This document shows positions 17,015-26,617 of a stretch of 28,550 nt of DNA, piece after piece. The notes under the pieces were generated by a model, which ran no database searches, was not told where the DNA came from, and saw only the letters and a list, made by a program, of their open reading frames with translations. Position 1 is the first letter of the stretch, and every line of letters starts with the position of its first letter. A program made the translations under genes and the position numbers. This DNA is from Bacteroidales bacterium (GTDB taxonomy: Bacteria; Bacteroidota; Bacteroidia; Bacteroidales; UBA7960): assembly GCA_003557965.1 (NCBI GenBank), contig PWND01000319.1:1-28550 (forward strand). Direction: 5' to 3'.

Positions 17015-18310
17015 TTGAAAAAAATTGCATTTTACACATTGGGCTGTAAACTTAATTTTAGTGAAACGTCTTTTATAAGTAATGATTTTATAAAAGGCGG
17101 CTATGAGATTGTAGGCTTTAATGAAATTGCTGACTACTATGTAATAAACTCCTGCTCTGTTACAGCTAAAGCAGAAAAAAAATGCAAAACGCTAATAAAA
17201 CAAATATCGAAAAGAGTTCCTGAAGCATATATCGTTGTTGTTGGGTGTTTTTCTCAAATTAACCCAGATGAAATTTCTGAGTTGCAAGGAGTAAAGATGA
17301 TTTTAGGAAATGATGATAAGTTTGATCTTTATAAACATATAAACTCAATTGCAAATAACAAAACAAAAAAGATTGTTATAAAGCCTTATAATGAAGCTTT
17401 TCAAAGCTTTGAACCAAGTTATTCAATAGAGGGCCGCACGCGCTCATTTTTCAAAGTTCAGGATGGTTGTGACTATAACTGTGCATATTGTACTGTGCCA
17501 TTAGCAAGGGGTAGCAGTAGAAGCAACACAATTAAAGAAACAATAAAAACTGCGGAGGAAATTGTAGAAAACAACATTAAAGAAATAGTTTTATCTGGTA
17601 TAAATTTAGGCGATTTTGGGAAAAATCATGGAGAGAGTTTTTATGAACTATTAAAAGAGATGGTAAAAATTGAAGAAATAGAAAGGATTAGAATATCATC
17701 TATTGAACCTGATCTTTTGAGTGATGAAATAATAAAGCTTGTTGCCGACGAAAGAAAACTAATGCCACATTTTCATATCCCTCTCCAATCCGGGAGCAAT
17801 GCAGTATTGCAAAGCATGAAAAGAAGGTATAGCAGGGAGCTTTTTTCCTCAAGAGTTGAAAAAATTAAATCCTTAATGCCGAAAGCATGTATTGCAGTTG
17901 ATCTTATTGTCGGATATCCAATCGAAACCAGGCAGATGTTTAATGAATCTGTTAGTTTTATTAATGATACTGACATTTCTTATTTACATGTGTTTACATA
18001 CAGCGAAAGAAAGAATACAAAAGCAATCAATCTCTCTTCAACCGTGCCTTTAAAAGAAAGAAAAGAAAGGTCTGAAATATTGCATGAGCTATCAGAAAAG
18101 AAAAAGAAAACTTTTTACCTTAATAATGTAAATAATACGTTAAATGTACTTTGGGAAAAAGAAAATGTTAATGGCTTTATGTATGGTTTTACAGAGAATT
18201 ATATCAGGGTAAAAACCAAGTTCAGTTTAGAACTAACTAATGAAGTTACAACAGTTAGGCTTAATACAATTATTGGCAACAATGTTTTTAGTGTAGATGT
18301 ATTGCAATAA
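17015..18310 (+). CDS. mtaB: tRNA (N6-threonylcarbamoyladenosine-37-C2)-methylthiotransferase MtaB
   Basis: The 431-residue protein is a radical-SAM methylthiotransferase that adds a methylthio group to t6A37 of ANN-decoding tRNAs. The N-terminal UPF0004 domain supplies one Fe-S cluster through Cys11 (TLGCKLNFSE), Cys47 (INSCSVTAKAE) and Cys78 (VVGCFSQ). The radical-SAM cluster motif is CDYNCAYC at 152-159, and HIPLQSGSNAVLQSMKRRY follows. TLGCKLN with NSCSVT separates the MtaB group from MiaB and RimO. The C-terminal TRAM-like part is short. The start codon is TTG at 17015; no earlier or nearby ATG preserves the conserved MKKIAFYTLGCK start. The inositol-monophosphatase family gene follows after 60 bp and may share the transcript. 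Confidence 0.93.
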   Translation: MKKIAFYTLGCKLNFSETSFISNDFIKGGYEIVGFNEIADYYVINSCSVTAKAEKKCKTLIKQISKRVPEAYIVVVGCFSQINPDEISELQGVKMILGNDDKFDLYKHINSIANNKTKKIVIKPYNEAFQSFEPSYSIEGRTRSFFKVQDGCDYNCAYCTVPLARGSSRSNTIKETIKTAEEIVENNIKEIVLSGINLGDFGKNHGESFYELLKEMVKIEEIERIRISSIEPDLLSDEIIKLVADERKLMPHFHIPLQSGSNAVLQSMKRRYSRELFSSRVEKIKSLMPKACIAVDLIVGYPIETRQMFNESVSFINDTDISYLHVFTYSERKNTKAINLSSTVPLKERKERSEILHELSEKKKKTFYLNNVNNTLNVLWEKENVNGFMYGFTENYIRVKTKFSLELTNEVTTVRLNTIIGNNVFSVDVLQ

Positions 18311-18370
18311 TTGATATTACTCATTTAGGACACTTAATTATTTCGTAAACTAATATAAAAGATAACTATT

Positions 18371-19165
18371 ATGGATTTGAACAATCTTTGTAAGCAGGTA
18401 TGTAATATTGCAAAAACAGCCGGTGCTTTTATAAGGGAAGAAGTTGATGCACTCAAAAAAGATGATGTGATAAGTAAAGGCCTTCATAATTATGTTACTT
18501 ATGTTGATAAAAAATCTGAAGAAATGATTGTTGAGAAGTTGAAGCCATTATTGCCGGAAGCAGGTTTTATAGTAGAGGAAGAAACAATTTCAAAAAAGGG
18601 TAAAGAATATAACTGGGTGGTTGATCCGCTTGATGGCACTACAAATTATATTCATTCATTGCCGTGTTTTAGTGTTTCAATTGCCTTAATGTATAAAGAT
18701 GAAGTTATTTTGGGTGTAGTTTATGAAGTAAACAGGGATGAATGTTTTTATGCAGTAAAAGGGGAGGGGGCTTATCTTAATGGAGCCGGAATCAATGTTT
18801 CAAAAACAGAGTCAATTGAAGACAGTTTGCTGGCAACAGGTTTTCCCTACTATGACTATTCCCGTTTGAATAATTACATGAGCTTGTTTGCCTGGTTTTT
18901 AAGAAATACACGCGGTGTAAGGCGTTTTGGCAGTGCTGCTGTTGATTTGGCCTATGTAGCATGTGGAAGGTTTGACGGGTTTTTTGAATATAGCCTGAAT
19001 GCATGGGATGTTGCAGCAGGAAGCTTAATTGTAGAAGAAGCCGGTGGTAAAGTTTCCGATTTTGAAGGCAGTAATAACTACTTGTTTGGTAAGGAAATTA
19101 TTGCAACTAATAACCTTATTTTCAACATTTTTCTTAGAAAGCTAAAAGATTCTTTTTCCGCATAA
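18371..19165 (+). CDS. Inositol monophosphatase family protein (SuhB-like)
   Basis: The 264-residue protein carries the magnesium-dependent phosphomonoesterase signatures. These are Glu70 in FIVEEET, DPLDGTTNYIH with Asp85 and Asp88, and the second motif WDVAAGSLIVEEAGG near 214-228 with its metal-binding aspartate. The family includes inositol-1-phosphatases, CysQ-type 3'-phosphoadenosine phosphatases and fructose-1,6-bisphosphatases. The LDGTTNYIHSLPCFSVSIAL stretch is closest to the SuhB/IMPase branch. It acts in the cytoplasm; the physiological substrate is not certain. It is the second plus-strand gene after mtaB, with a terminator hairpin 5 nt past the stop. Confidence 0.92.
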   Translation: MDLNNLCKQVCNIAKTAGAFIREEVDALKKDDVISKGLHNYVTYVDKKSEEMIVEKLKPLLPEAGFIVEEETISKKGKEYNWVVDPLDGTTNYIHSLPCFSVSIALMYKDEVILGVVYEVNRDECFYAVKGEGAYLNGAGINVSKTESIEDSLLATGFPYYDYSRLNNYMSLFAWFLRNTRGVRRFGSAAVDLAYVACGRFDGFFEYSLNAWDVAAGSLIVEEAGGKVSDFEGSNNYLFGKEIIATNNLIFNIFLRKLKDSFSA

Positions 19166-19169
19166 AAAA

Positions 19170-19197
19170 ACAGGTAACACCATGTGATGCTACCTGT
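19170..19197. terminator. Bidirectional intrinsic terminator
   Basis: ACAGGTA (19170-19176) pairs with TACCTGT (19191-19197), with a further small CAC/GTG pairing in the loop. It lies between convergent genes. The A7 run at 19164-19170 gives a good U tract for minus-strand transcripts; the plus-strand tail (AATGTGATTTTCTT) is weaker. Confidence 0.7.
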
Positions 19198-19228
19198 AAT
19201 GTGATTTTCTTAATTACTGAAACTATGC

Positions 19229-19558
19229 TTAAAAGTTTTCTAAAAAGAATAATGCACCGCTAACAGTAGTGCCAATAATAACAGAGATAATAAGAAAAAT
19301 CAGGTAAATTCCAGCAATACAAAGGCCAACTATACCTGTAATTTGTCCTGCTTTTGCCATATCAAAGCTTCCTTTTGTAAAAACAGAAGGATTTGCTTTA
19401 TATGCCTTAATAGCTTTGCTGGCAAGAATAAGGGCAATAATTCCCAATACTATTCCAACCCCAAAGAAACATGCAAGAACAATTGACAATATTCCCAGCA
19501 CCATTGCAGGAATAGAACCGGGTGCCGTTTGTAATTGATTAGGAGCATTTGATTCCAT
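19229..19558 (-). CDS. Small two-helix membrane protein (DUF4190-like)
   Basis: The 109-residue protein has a short polar N-terminus (MESNAPNQLQTAPGSIPAM), a glycine-rich membrane helix (LGILSIVLACFFGVGIVLGIIALIL), a polar loop with SKAIKAYKANPS and a second membrane helix (GQITGIVGLCIAGIYLIFLIISVIIG). This pattern matches the DUF4190/CCC-type small membrane proteins. Their function is unknown. It sits 15 nt after the DUF2752 gene, so the pair is probably one transcript ending at the 19170-19197 hairpin. Confidence 0.75.
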   Translation of the reverse strand: MESNAPNQLQTAPGSIPAMVLGILSIVLACFFGVGIVLGIIALILASKAIKAYKANPSVFTKGSFDMAKAGQITGIVGLCIAGIYLIFLIISVIIGTTVSGALFFLENF

Positions 19559-19573
19559 AGTTTTTTGTTTTAG

Positions 19574-19870
19574 TTAAAAAAATAATTTAATTAGGAAATT
19601 TAGTATCATTAATGTTGCTGTAAAAATAATGGATATTTTGAAATAAAGCAATGAGTTTTTAAATTTAAATAAAAAATGCATTGCTAAAATGATTAAAGAA
19701 GCAATTAATGGTAGTAATGCAGGGAATATTAAAATACTTTCCCAAATGTTGCCTTTAAGCAATTCGATTATAGCCCTTTGTATTCCGCATCCGGGACACT
19801 CTAAACCAAATAGTTTTTTCCAATGGCAAGGAGTTTGAAGTTTTTCCAACAACTCATTAAGTCTTTGCAT
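19574..19870 (-). CDS. DUF2752 small membrane protein
   Basis: The 98-residue protein has the family signature CPGCGIQRAIIELLKGN with the conserved cysteine pair and arginine, followed by a proline-containing hydrophobic helix (IFPALLPLIASLIILAMHFLF) and a second helix near the C-terminus. DUF2752 proteins are common next to DUF4190/TM2-type membrane proteins in Bacteroidetes; no biochemical function is known to me. It is the first gene of the pair, 179 bp downstream of the activase-type gene stop. Confidence 0.82.
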   Translation of the reverse strand: MQRLNELLEKLQTPCHWKKLFGLECPGCGIQRAIIELLKGNIWESILIFPALLPLIASLIILAMHFLFKFKNSLLYFKISIIFTATLMILNFLIKLFF

Positions 19871-20049
19871 TTGTAGATAGTTTTATTATTTGGTTATTGT
19901 GCCTAAGTGCTGCTCGTTCAAATTATTCAAACTGGTATTTGTGCAAAGCAGTAATTAACATTTCTTAAAAACCAAGCTATCAATTATGCTTCAATATTTT
20001 GATTACAGCTCGCTTTACTGGAAAATATTTATAAATGTCCATAGCTTAA

Positions 20050-23000
20050 TCATGTGGAGTTATTAATATAAGTGCCAATTAAGTCCGTAAAATCAGATTC
20101 TCCATCATAAAAGACTGATACAATCGGGATGTTGAACTTGTTAGAAACATCTTTAAAAATAGAACTGCAAACTTGTCCCGGCATGCAACCAAAAGGCGAC
20201 ACGTTTACAACTAACTTTGCTCCTTGTTTTGCAAAACCGATTGCGCGCCCCACAGTTAGTACCGGCTCTCCTTCAACTTCTGCAGGGACATACTTATCAC
20301 CAACCTTCATTACTTCTTTAATTGATGGTTCTTTCCTGTTGTGCAAAAAATGATTAAATATTTTTATATACTTATTTTCTATGATTGATGTAAAACTATC
20401 TGAAATAAAGTGAGAGAAAAAGTCAAGAATAGTTTTTGCTGTTTTCATTTCTGCAGAATAATGAACCCATTCCATCATTGGGGCAACCCATGCTTCGCCA
20501 CCATTATCCTCAATACGCTTAACAAGATTAGAATTGGAAAAGGATGAATTTCTAACATATATTTCTCCAACAACACCAACAAGTGGTTTATCTTCCTTAA
20601 AAAATTCAAGTTTTTTGAGCTTTGAGTTTATTTTTCGTAAAGCAGCTGAAATACTTTCTTTGTTTTCAAAAACACTCACAAGGTTCTTTATCCCGTCTTC
20701 CAAAATGCTGTCAACGGCTCCTTTTTCTTTCTCATAAGGCCTTAGCCTGCAGCCAAGCTTGTAAATGATGTCTGATACAATCATTGCTTTTAGAAAGTGT
20801 ACACGTAGTGCCCCTTTTATATCACCATAATTATCATCAAAGCTTGGGGATATAATCGAGGCATTAATGTTGTTGTTTTGTAAAATCTTATTATGCAGCC
20901 TCGCATATAATCCAAAACGGCATGGCCCGCTGGCACACGGCATAAATAGTGCTGTATTATTATTGCTGTTGTTGCCTTCTGAAGAGATTTTGTGCAGAAA
21001 CGAACCAATTGTTGAGGTTGCCGGCATACATTCAGAGCCCCTTACATAAGCGCTTCCTTTGGTAAATGTTTCAATGTCTTCTTTAACAAGAGGAACTGAG
21101 TCAATGCCGTAAGCCCTTATCGCAGCACTAACCAGCTTTGTCCCAATAGGATGCATAGGAGGAATGTATATTTTGCTCCCCTCAAAACTGTTTTTTATTT
21201 TATATTCAATTTGCTTTTCGTTTTGTATTTCGGGTTGCTCAGAAAAACAATGCTCTACCCTGTCAAAGAATGCTTCAAGCCTGGTCATGTAGCCTGCATC
21301 GCCTCCATGCTCATCAAGCTCCAAAATAAGAAATGGTTTTTTGCCAATAATATCTTCAAAAGTATTTAAAAGGAATGAGTCGGGGCCACAACTAAAGTTT
21401 GTGAGGAAAATGGGAAATAAATCATCTTGATTTTTTATGTAACGGGATGCTGCTACAATCTTTTGTCCGTAAGACCAATACATATCTTTATATTCGACCG
21501 GAATATCTTCTCTTTTTACAGGCAGAATATCCATTGGTATTACCTCATAATCATAGCGTGCTATAGTGGATAGCAATCCCAGGTTTAAAGTTTGGTCTAA
21601 TATATTGTATCCTCTGCCAAGTATAACAAAACGGGGTTTGTTTGTTTTACGTTTTTCAATAAATGTTTTTCCAAACTCCCGTAATTTGTTTTTTATTTCT
21701 GTATTTTCTTCCTTGGCTTCTTTGTATGCTTGTTTTATTTTTTTCCCCGGTATGCCATAAGATTTGCCAACTGATTGCTCAAGCTGCTTTATGTTAAAGT
21801 CATCGGATTTTGAAAAGTCAATAACAGGAGTTAGCAGATTATCAGTTTTTAGGTTGTTGTAACCCAGCACACTTTTTAATATTGCAGGAAAAGCCTGGGA
21901 TAAAGGACAGAAGTATGAATTCATTGCCTTGTTGTTTGGCGTATCCTGAATGTGATATGGTAAAAATACCGGCAGTTTGTCGTGCCTGACACTGTACATT
22001 GCATGCCCTATGGCAAGCTTTAAGGGGTAGCAAAAGTCAGATAATGAATAAGATTTAGCTAAATCAGATATTTCTTCATTAGAAACGGGTGAGGGAATAA
22101 GCTGAATATTAATTTTTGAAAAAAACTTTTGCCAAAATGGATTAAACGAAAAATAATGTAATGCTCTTGGGAAATAAGCTTTCATCAGGTGATTTTTACT
22201 TTCCCTGGCATTAATTGTTTTTTCAAGAAATTTGAGTCCGTCAAGGTGGGTGTTTTGTTTTACTGCTTCATCTTCAGGTTCTTTGCCGCACATATAGCCC
22301 CAAGAAGCAACAGTGTCCTCATTTTCGACTCTCATGTACTTAATAAGACATTTGTTGTTACATAAGTTGCAATTTTCTTCAGTTAAAACCACTTCCTTAT
22401 TAATTAATGAAAGCCCTTTAAAACCGGATTGCCCTGGTGGGTCATTTCTAAGCATTTCAGCAATTCCAATAGCACCCATCAGGTGGCTGTACTCTGAAGT
22501 GTAAACTTTTTTATTTAAGACATTTTCAAAAGCTTCAACCAAACCTGAGTTTTTTGCAGTTGCTCCAAGAAATAAAACAGGTTCTTCAACTTTTCTGTTT
22601 TGAACTACCCTGTGTAAATAGTTTTTGCATACTGAATATAGCACCGAAGCCATTACTTCGCTTCTTTTGTACCCGTTTGTTAACAACTGATTGGCATCTT
22701 GCTCCATAAACACCGTGCATCTGTCACTTGATATTGGTGGCTTGGCATTTTTACAATATGTGGGAATGTCGTCAAGCTTAATGCTCAGATTTTTTGCTTG
22801 CTCTTCAAGGAAAGACCCGGTACCTGCCGCACATACGTAGTTCATGTTTGCGTCTTTCATCCAGCCGTTTTCTACAAAAATATATTTAGAATCCTGCCCG
22901 CCAATTTCAAAAATTGTTTTTACATCTGCAAACTCCTTTACTGCACCTTTGAGATGTGCTGTTATCTCATTTTTAATAATATCAGCTCCGGCAAACTGGC

Positions 23001-24156
23001 CAACGAGCTTTCTCCCGCTTCCGGTTGTTCCTGTACCTTTAAAATTAAAACTTACATTGTTTTCATTTTGCAAAGTATTTATACCTTCAAGCAGGTTTTT
23101 AAAAGCGCTTATTGGCTTGCCTTTTGTACGGGTGTAAAGGCCTGTTAGTATGGTTCCATTATCGTCAATTAGTACTAGCTTGGTACTTGTTGAGCCGATA
23201 TCAATTCCTGCATATACATCATAATGCTTGTTTTTTTCAAGTTTCCAAATATCAACTTCATTATTATGAATATCCAGGTAATGTTTATGTGTTGTTTTTC
23301 TTTGTTTGCTAAAAGAAAGTGGCAACTCGTAAGAGGCTTTATAGGATTCTTTGTTAACTTTTTTCAGCTCATCTTTGTTTTTTTCATCTGCAATATATGT
23401 TATTAGTGCATTCGAAAGAAAATAGTCGGGATTTTCTGCAACAACAAGATTATTGTTGTTAAGCAGTTTTTGAAAGAAATGAGTGAAAATCTTATTATTT
23501 GCCAGGCCTCCAATCAGAAAAACGTCATTATTTAGTGTTTTTCCTCTAAAAAGAGTTGTATAAGCTGATTCTGCGAGCCCTTTAACAAGTCCATTCCACA
23601 ACTGTTCGATGCTATATCCTTGTTGCTGGCGGTGAATAAGGTCGCTTTTAGCAAAAACAGAACACCTTGAAGCTATGGTTGGAGGATTTTCTATAATTGG
23701 AATATCCTGGAGGCTTTCATAAGAAAGCCCCATTCGTTGCATTTGCTGGTCAAGGAATGCACCGGTCCCGGCAGCACATAAGCTGTTTGTGTCGTACCTG
23801 TGAAATTTACCATCTTTAACCTCTATTACGGATAATCCTGATGAGCCTATGTCAATAAAGTATTTTACATTCGGAAAATCGTAATCTTTTATTGTTTTTA
23901 CCAGGCAGTTTATTGGTGATATTACAGGAATATTGAAAGAACGCGATAGTAATCCTGCGTACTTTCCTGTAATTATGCCAGATACATTGTCAATTTTTAT
24001 TTCATTGGTGGTGATAAGGTCGTTAAAAGCTGCCAATGGCTCTCCCCAGTGCTCTTTCCTGAAGTGTTGAGTTATCCCGTTTTCTTTATATGCAAGCTTT
24101 ATAGATAGCGAACCAGCATCAACGCCAATAATTTTTTTTTCAGAAACTACTGTCAT
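20050..24156 (-). CDS. Giant 2-hydroxyacyl-CoA dehydratase activase-type protein (two BadF/BcrA ATPase domains plus DUF2229 and HgdB-like regions)
   Basis: The 1368-residue protein holds two ASKHA ATPase domains. The first (about 8-260) has GVDAGSLSIK, CAAGTGAF and a second cysteine in SRCSVF (Cys127 and Cys165). The second (about 315-595) has GIDIGSTSTK, CAAGTGSF and DRCTVF (Cys442 and Cys480). In HgdC-type activators two such cysteines per subunit hold a [4Fe-4S] cluster between monomers, so one chain could form an internal pseudo-dimer. A Cys cluster (NCNLCNNKC, later GYMCG) near 615-650 and a DUF2229 region (LPYHIQDTPNN) follow. The C-terminal half resembles dehydratase components (NFSCGPDSF, PCASGPCRFG, SPFGCMPGQVC). 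Activators drive ATP-dependent single-electron transfer to 2-hydroxyacyl-CoA dehydratases; this fused form has no assigned substrate. It overlaps the M14 gene by 4 nt (ATGA). Oxygen-sensitive chemistry points to an anaerobic host. Confidence 0.9.
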   Translation of the reverse strand: MTVVSEKKIIGVDAGSLSIKLAYKENGITQHFRKEHWGEPLAAFNDLITTNEIKIDNVSGIITGKYAGLLSRSFNIPVISPINCLVKTIKDYDFPNVKYFIDIGSSGLSVIEVKDGKFHRYDTNSLCAAGTGAFLDQQMQRMGLSYESLQDIPIIENPPTIASRCSVFAKSDLIHRQQQGYSIEQLWNGLVKGLAESAYTTLFRGKTLNNDVFLIGGLANNKIFTHFFQKLLNNNNLVVAENPDYFLSNALITYIADEKNKDELKKVNKESYKASYELPLSFSKQRKTTHKHYLDIHNNEVDIWKLEKNKHYDVYAGIDIGSTSTKLVLIDDNGTILTGLYTRTKGKPISAFKNLLEGINTLQNENNVSFNFKGTGTTGSGRKLVGQFAGADIIKNEITAHLKGAVKEFADVKTIFEIGGQDSKYIFVENGWMKDANMNYVCAAGTGSFLEEQAKNLSIKLDDIPTYCKNAKPPISSDRCTVFMEQDANQLLTNGYKRSEVMASVLYSVCKNYLHRVVQNRKVEEPVLFLGATAKNSGLVEAFENVLNKKVYTSEYSHLMGAIGIAEMLRNDPPGQSGFKGLSLINKEVVLTEENCNLCNNKCLIKYMRVENEDTVASWGYMCGKEPEDEAVKQNTHLDGLKFLEKTINARESKNHLMKAYFPRALHYFSFNPFWQKFFSKINIQLIPSPVSNEEISDLAKSYSLSDFCYPLKLAIGHAMYSVRHDKLPVFLPYHIQDTPNNKAMNSYFCPLSQAFPAILKSVLGYNNLKTDNLLTPVIDFSKSDDFNIKQLEQSVGKSYGIPGKKIKQAYKEAKEENTEIKNKLREFGKTFIEKRKTNKPRFVILGRGYNILDQTLNLGLLSTIARYDYEVIPMDILPVKREDIPVEYKDMYWSYGQKIVAASRYIKNQDDLFPIFLTNFSCGPDSFLLNTFEDIIGKKPFLILELDEHGGDAGYMTRLEAFFDRVEHCFSEQPEIQNEKQIEYKIKNSFEGSKIYIPPMHPIGTKLVSAAIRAYGIDSVPLVKEDIETFTKGSAYVRGSECMPATSTIGSFLHKISSEGNNSNNNTALFMPCASGPCRFGLYARLHNKILQNNNINASIISPSFDDNYGDIKGALRVHFLKAMIVSDIIYKLGCRLRPYEKEKGAVDSILEDGIKNLVSVFENKESISAALRKINSKLKKLEFFKEDKPLVGVVGEIYVRNSSFSNSNLVKRIEDNGGEAWVAPMMEWVHYSAEMKTAKTILDFFSHFISDSFTSIIENKYIKIFNHFLHNRKEPSIKEVMKVGDKYVPAEVEGEPVLTVGRAIGFAKQGAKLVVNVSPFGCMPGQVCSSIFKDVSNKFNIPIVSVFYDGESDFTDLIGTYINNST

Positions 24157-26543
24157 TTTATTACTACAAATTTAATACTAACATTTATATCGCCTGATAC
24201 TGAAGCTATGTAAACACCCGGCTTATAATCAGATAATGAAACTTTAACGTTTGAATTTTCTGAGTATCTTTCACTATATAGTATTCTTCCTGACATGTCT
24301 GCAATACTTAATCTGAAGTTATAAAGCTTTTGTGTGCAGGGAAGATTTACAATAAGTTCTTTGTTGTTTTGCTGATAATATATTTGTGCTTTTGGCTTTT
24401 CAATATCGGGAATAAAATTATCATCATCTTCTTCTTGTTTATATAAAACGGTAACTTTAAAGTCATCAAAATAAAAACCACTGTAATTGATGTCAAAATC
24501 AGATACAAATTTAAACTTTAGCCAAATAGTATCTCCCAAATAGTTTTCGAGATTAACTTTTTCTAAAACCCAGTCATCAATAAATCCGTGATATAAAGGT
24601 TTGCCGGTATCCTGAAAATTGCTGCCTTTTTCAGTATATTTTCCTTCAAGAGGTTCCCACGAAGCCATATCATCATTTGAAATAAGAAACTGTGCATAAT
24701 CCCAGTTTTTCTCAATTTCAAACCAAGTCATAAAGTTTATTTCAGCTAACAGTGCGTCTGTTAAATCAATTGGTTCTGTCAAAACAATTTCGGCGTTTGT
24801 GTTGTTTTGATAATTTCCGCCGGGTCTGTCAGCCAGCGAACCCGGGGCGGAATAGTATGTTTCATTGCATACACCCCAAACATCACTGTCCCAGTTGTCC
24901 ATGCTGTCACAGGAGTCAAAAAACACAACTTCAGGAACACCATAAAAATTTATTATTGTATCATGCCATTGATACATGCCATTACACAAAGTAACGACAA
25001 ACTCAATGTTTTCACTGGAGGTAATATTTTGGTCAACTTCTAAATATATGCTACCTGAACTTAATTGTAAAACTTCCATGTTTTCAAATGTAACAGGATC
25101 TCCCACGGAAGAAATATTGTCAGAAATAGCTTGCAAAGAAACTGTATAATTTGCCGGACTGTAGAGTCCAAGATTTTTTATGGAAAAGTTTATATCTGTG
25201 ATAGTTTCAGTAAAGTAAGGTTCGCTAACAACCGTAGTTTTTGCATAAGGCAAAGCTAAGTGTGCTAATGCATTGTTCATGTGGACGTGGCCAGCGCATA
25301 TATCAATTATTCTGTCTTCTGCGGGCCAAAAACCATCACTTGGTGCCCCTGCTTCAGGTGTAAAAGCGAATACTTTGTTCTTAGTTTCCTGTTCTCCGTA
25401 AAACCAGTCATCGGATACACCATTAGCATAATACATCAGCGTTTCATAAACAGTGCCATAAACATAATTGTTTTCTTCAGTTAGAAATTTCGCAAATTCA
25501 ATATATTTTAATGAATCCGGTGTTAGCGTATTATCATAGCCCCAGGGATATATTAATAGATCGCTGAATGTATGATTATTAAGAGCCAAACTAAATTCAT
25601 ATTCTTCTGCAAATATTTTCAGGTTTTGAGTTTCCGGCTCGGAAAAAGGGCCGGTCCCGCGGTATGTTTGCGATGAGGGAGTTGGTGATGAGCCAAAATT
25701 ATCATATCCCCACTTGTACCCAAAATTCCTGTTGAGATCAACGCCTGTGGAGCCATCACTGTTTTGCCTCATGTTTTTTCTCTGCATACCTCCACCCCCG
25801 GGGTTGGTAAATTCGCAAAATAAGTACCCATCAGGGTTAACACATGGCACGAAGTACATCTCCAAATTATCAACCAAGTACGTTACTTCTGGGTCTTCGT
25901 CATAGTTTTCAAGCAGATACCACATCTGGAACAACATCTGCTGCATACTGGCAGGTTCTCTTGCATGCGTTAGAGCAGTGTATAAAACTTTGGGCTTGGT
26001 TGTTGTCTCTTGAGGAGATGTTGATATACGAACCCAGTAAATTTGCCTGCCCTCAATGCTGTTTATATCACTTATAGCTTCCCTTTCTGATATTAACTCA
26101 GGGAATAATTCATGCATTAAATCAAGCTCATCAAGTAGCTCGCTATATGTATGAAAGCCACCCATTGAACCCATTGTGAAATTTTCAGGAACCGGATAAG
26201 CAGCATCTCTGTATCTGTCACGCGCCGATTGCATGATGCTATCCCTGTCTAAGCCTTTATTTCTTCCTTTATAATATTCGGATACATTTTTTATTAATAC
26301 AGAATAATCAAAACCAGCTTTAGATATTTTTTTTAATTCATATTCAGAAAACTCTCCAATGAAATAATTTCCGGCTTTAAACTCTATAGGTTGTAAAGCC
26401 ATACCCAGCTTTGCCAGCTCAATTAATTCATTGCCTGCAAGGTCAATTTTTACACGGGAATGCTTTTCACCAACAGGCCTTTCTGCACAAACAAATATGT
26501 GGATTAGTAAGGTAACAAAAAACAAACTTAAAGTTTTAATCAT
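24153..26543 (-). CDS. Secreted M14 zinc carboxypeptidase with jelly-roll domain and T9SS sorting domain
   Basis: The 796-residue protein has a signal peptide (1-20, ending FVCA), an N-terminal pro-like segment, and an M14 catalytic domain at about 125-430. Zinc ligands are His193 and Glu196 (LTHAREPASM) and His324 (NNHTFSDLLIYPWGY). Substrate residues include the asparagine and arginine of GVDLNRNFGYKWG, and the general base is Glu397 in FTPEAGAPSDGFWP. A beta-rich stretch (about 440-525) and a MAM/jelly-roll-like domain (about 530-700, FFDSCDSMDNWDSDVWGVCN to YSGFYFDDFKVTVLY) follow. The last 75 residues (RLSIADMSGRILYSE, GVYIASVSGDINVSIKFVVI) form a T9SS type A sorting domain. It removes C-terminal residues from extracellular peptides. 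The next gene starts within its stop codon, which is an odd partner for a secreted enzyme. Confidence 0.92.
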   Translation of the reverse strand: MIKTLSLFFVTLLIHIFVCAERPVGEKHSRVKIDLAGNELIELAKLGMALQPIEFKAGNYFIGEFSEYELKKISKAGFDYSVLIKNVSEYYKGRNKGLDRDSIMQSARDRYRDAAYPVPENFTMGSMGGFHTYSELLDELDLMHELFPELISEREAISDINSIEGRQIYWVRISTSPQETTTKPKVLYTALTHAREPASMQQMLFQMWYLLENYDEDPEVTYLVDNLEMYFVPCVNPDGYLFCEFTNPGGGGMQRKNMRQNSDGSTGVDLNRNFGYKWGYDNFGSSPTPSSQTYRGTGPFSEPETQNLKIFAEEYEFSLALNNHTFSDLLIYPWGYDNTLTPDSLKYIEFAKFLTEENNYVYGTVYETLMYYANGVSDDWFYGEQETKNKVFAFTPEAGAPSDGFWPAEDRIIDICAGHVHMNNALAHLALPYAKTTVVSEPYFTETITDINFSIKNLGLYSPANYTVSLQAISDNISSVGDPVTFENMEVLQLSSGSIYLEVDQNITSSENIEFVVTLCNGMYQWHDTIINFYGVPEVVFFDSCDSMDNWDSDVWGVCNETYYSAPGSLADRPGGNYQNNTNAEIVLTEPIDLTDALLAEINFMTWFEIEKNWDYAQFLISNDDMASWEPLEGKYTEKGSNFQDTGKPLYHGFIDDWVLEKVNLENYLGDTIWLKFKFVSDFDINYSGFYFDDFKVTVLYKQEEDDDNFIPDIEKPKAQIYYQQNNKELIVNLPCTQKLYNFRLSIADMSGRILYSERYSENSNVKVSLSDYKPGVYIASVSGDINVSIKFVVIK

Positions 26544-26617
26544 AATTGAAAGACGTTTAAAAGTTTCAGTTTATAAAACTTTTTTGAATAAATACCAATT
26601 TGGCGAAATTTTAGTTG

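Noticed and set aside
22798..23148. Open plus-strand frames of about 100 residues opposite the activase gene (also at 22844)
   Set aside because: They lie entirely antisense to well-conserved activase motifs and have no recognisable domains or promoter signals.
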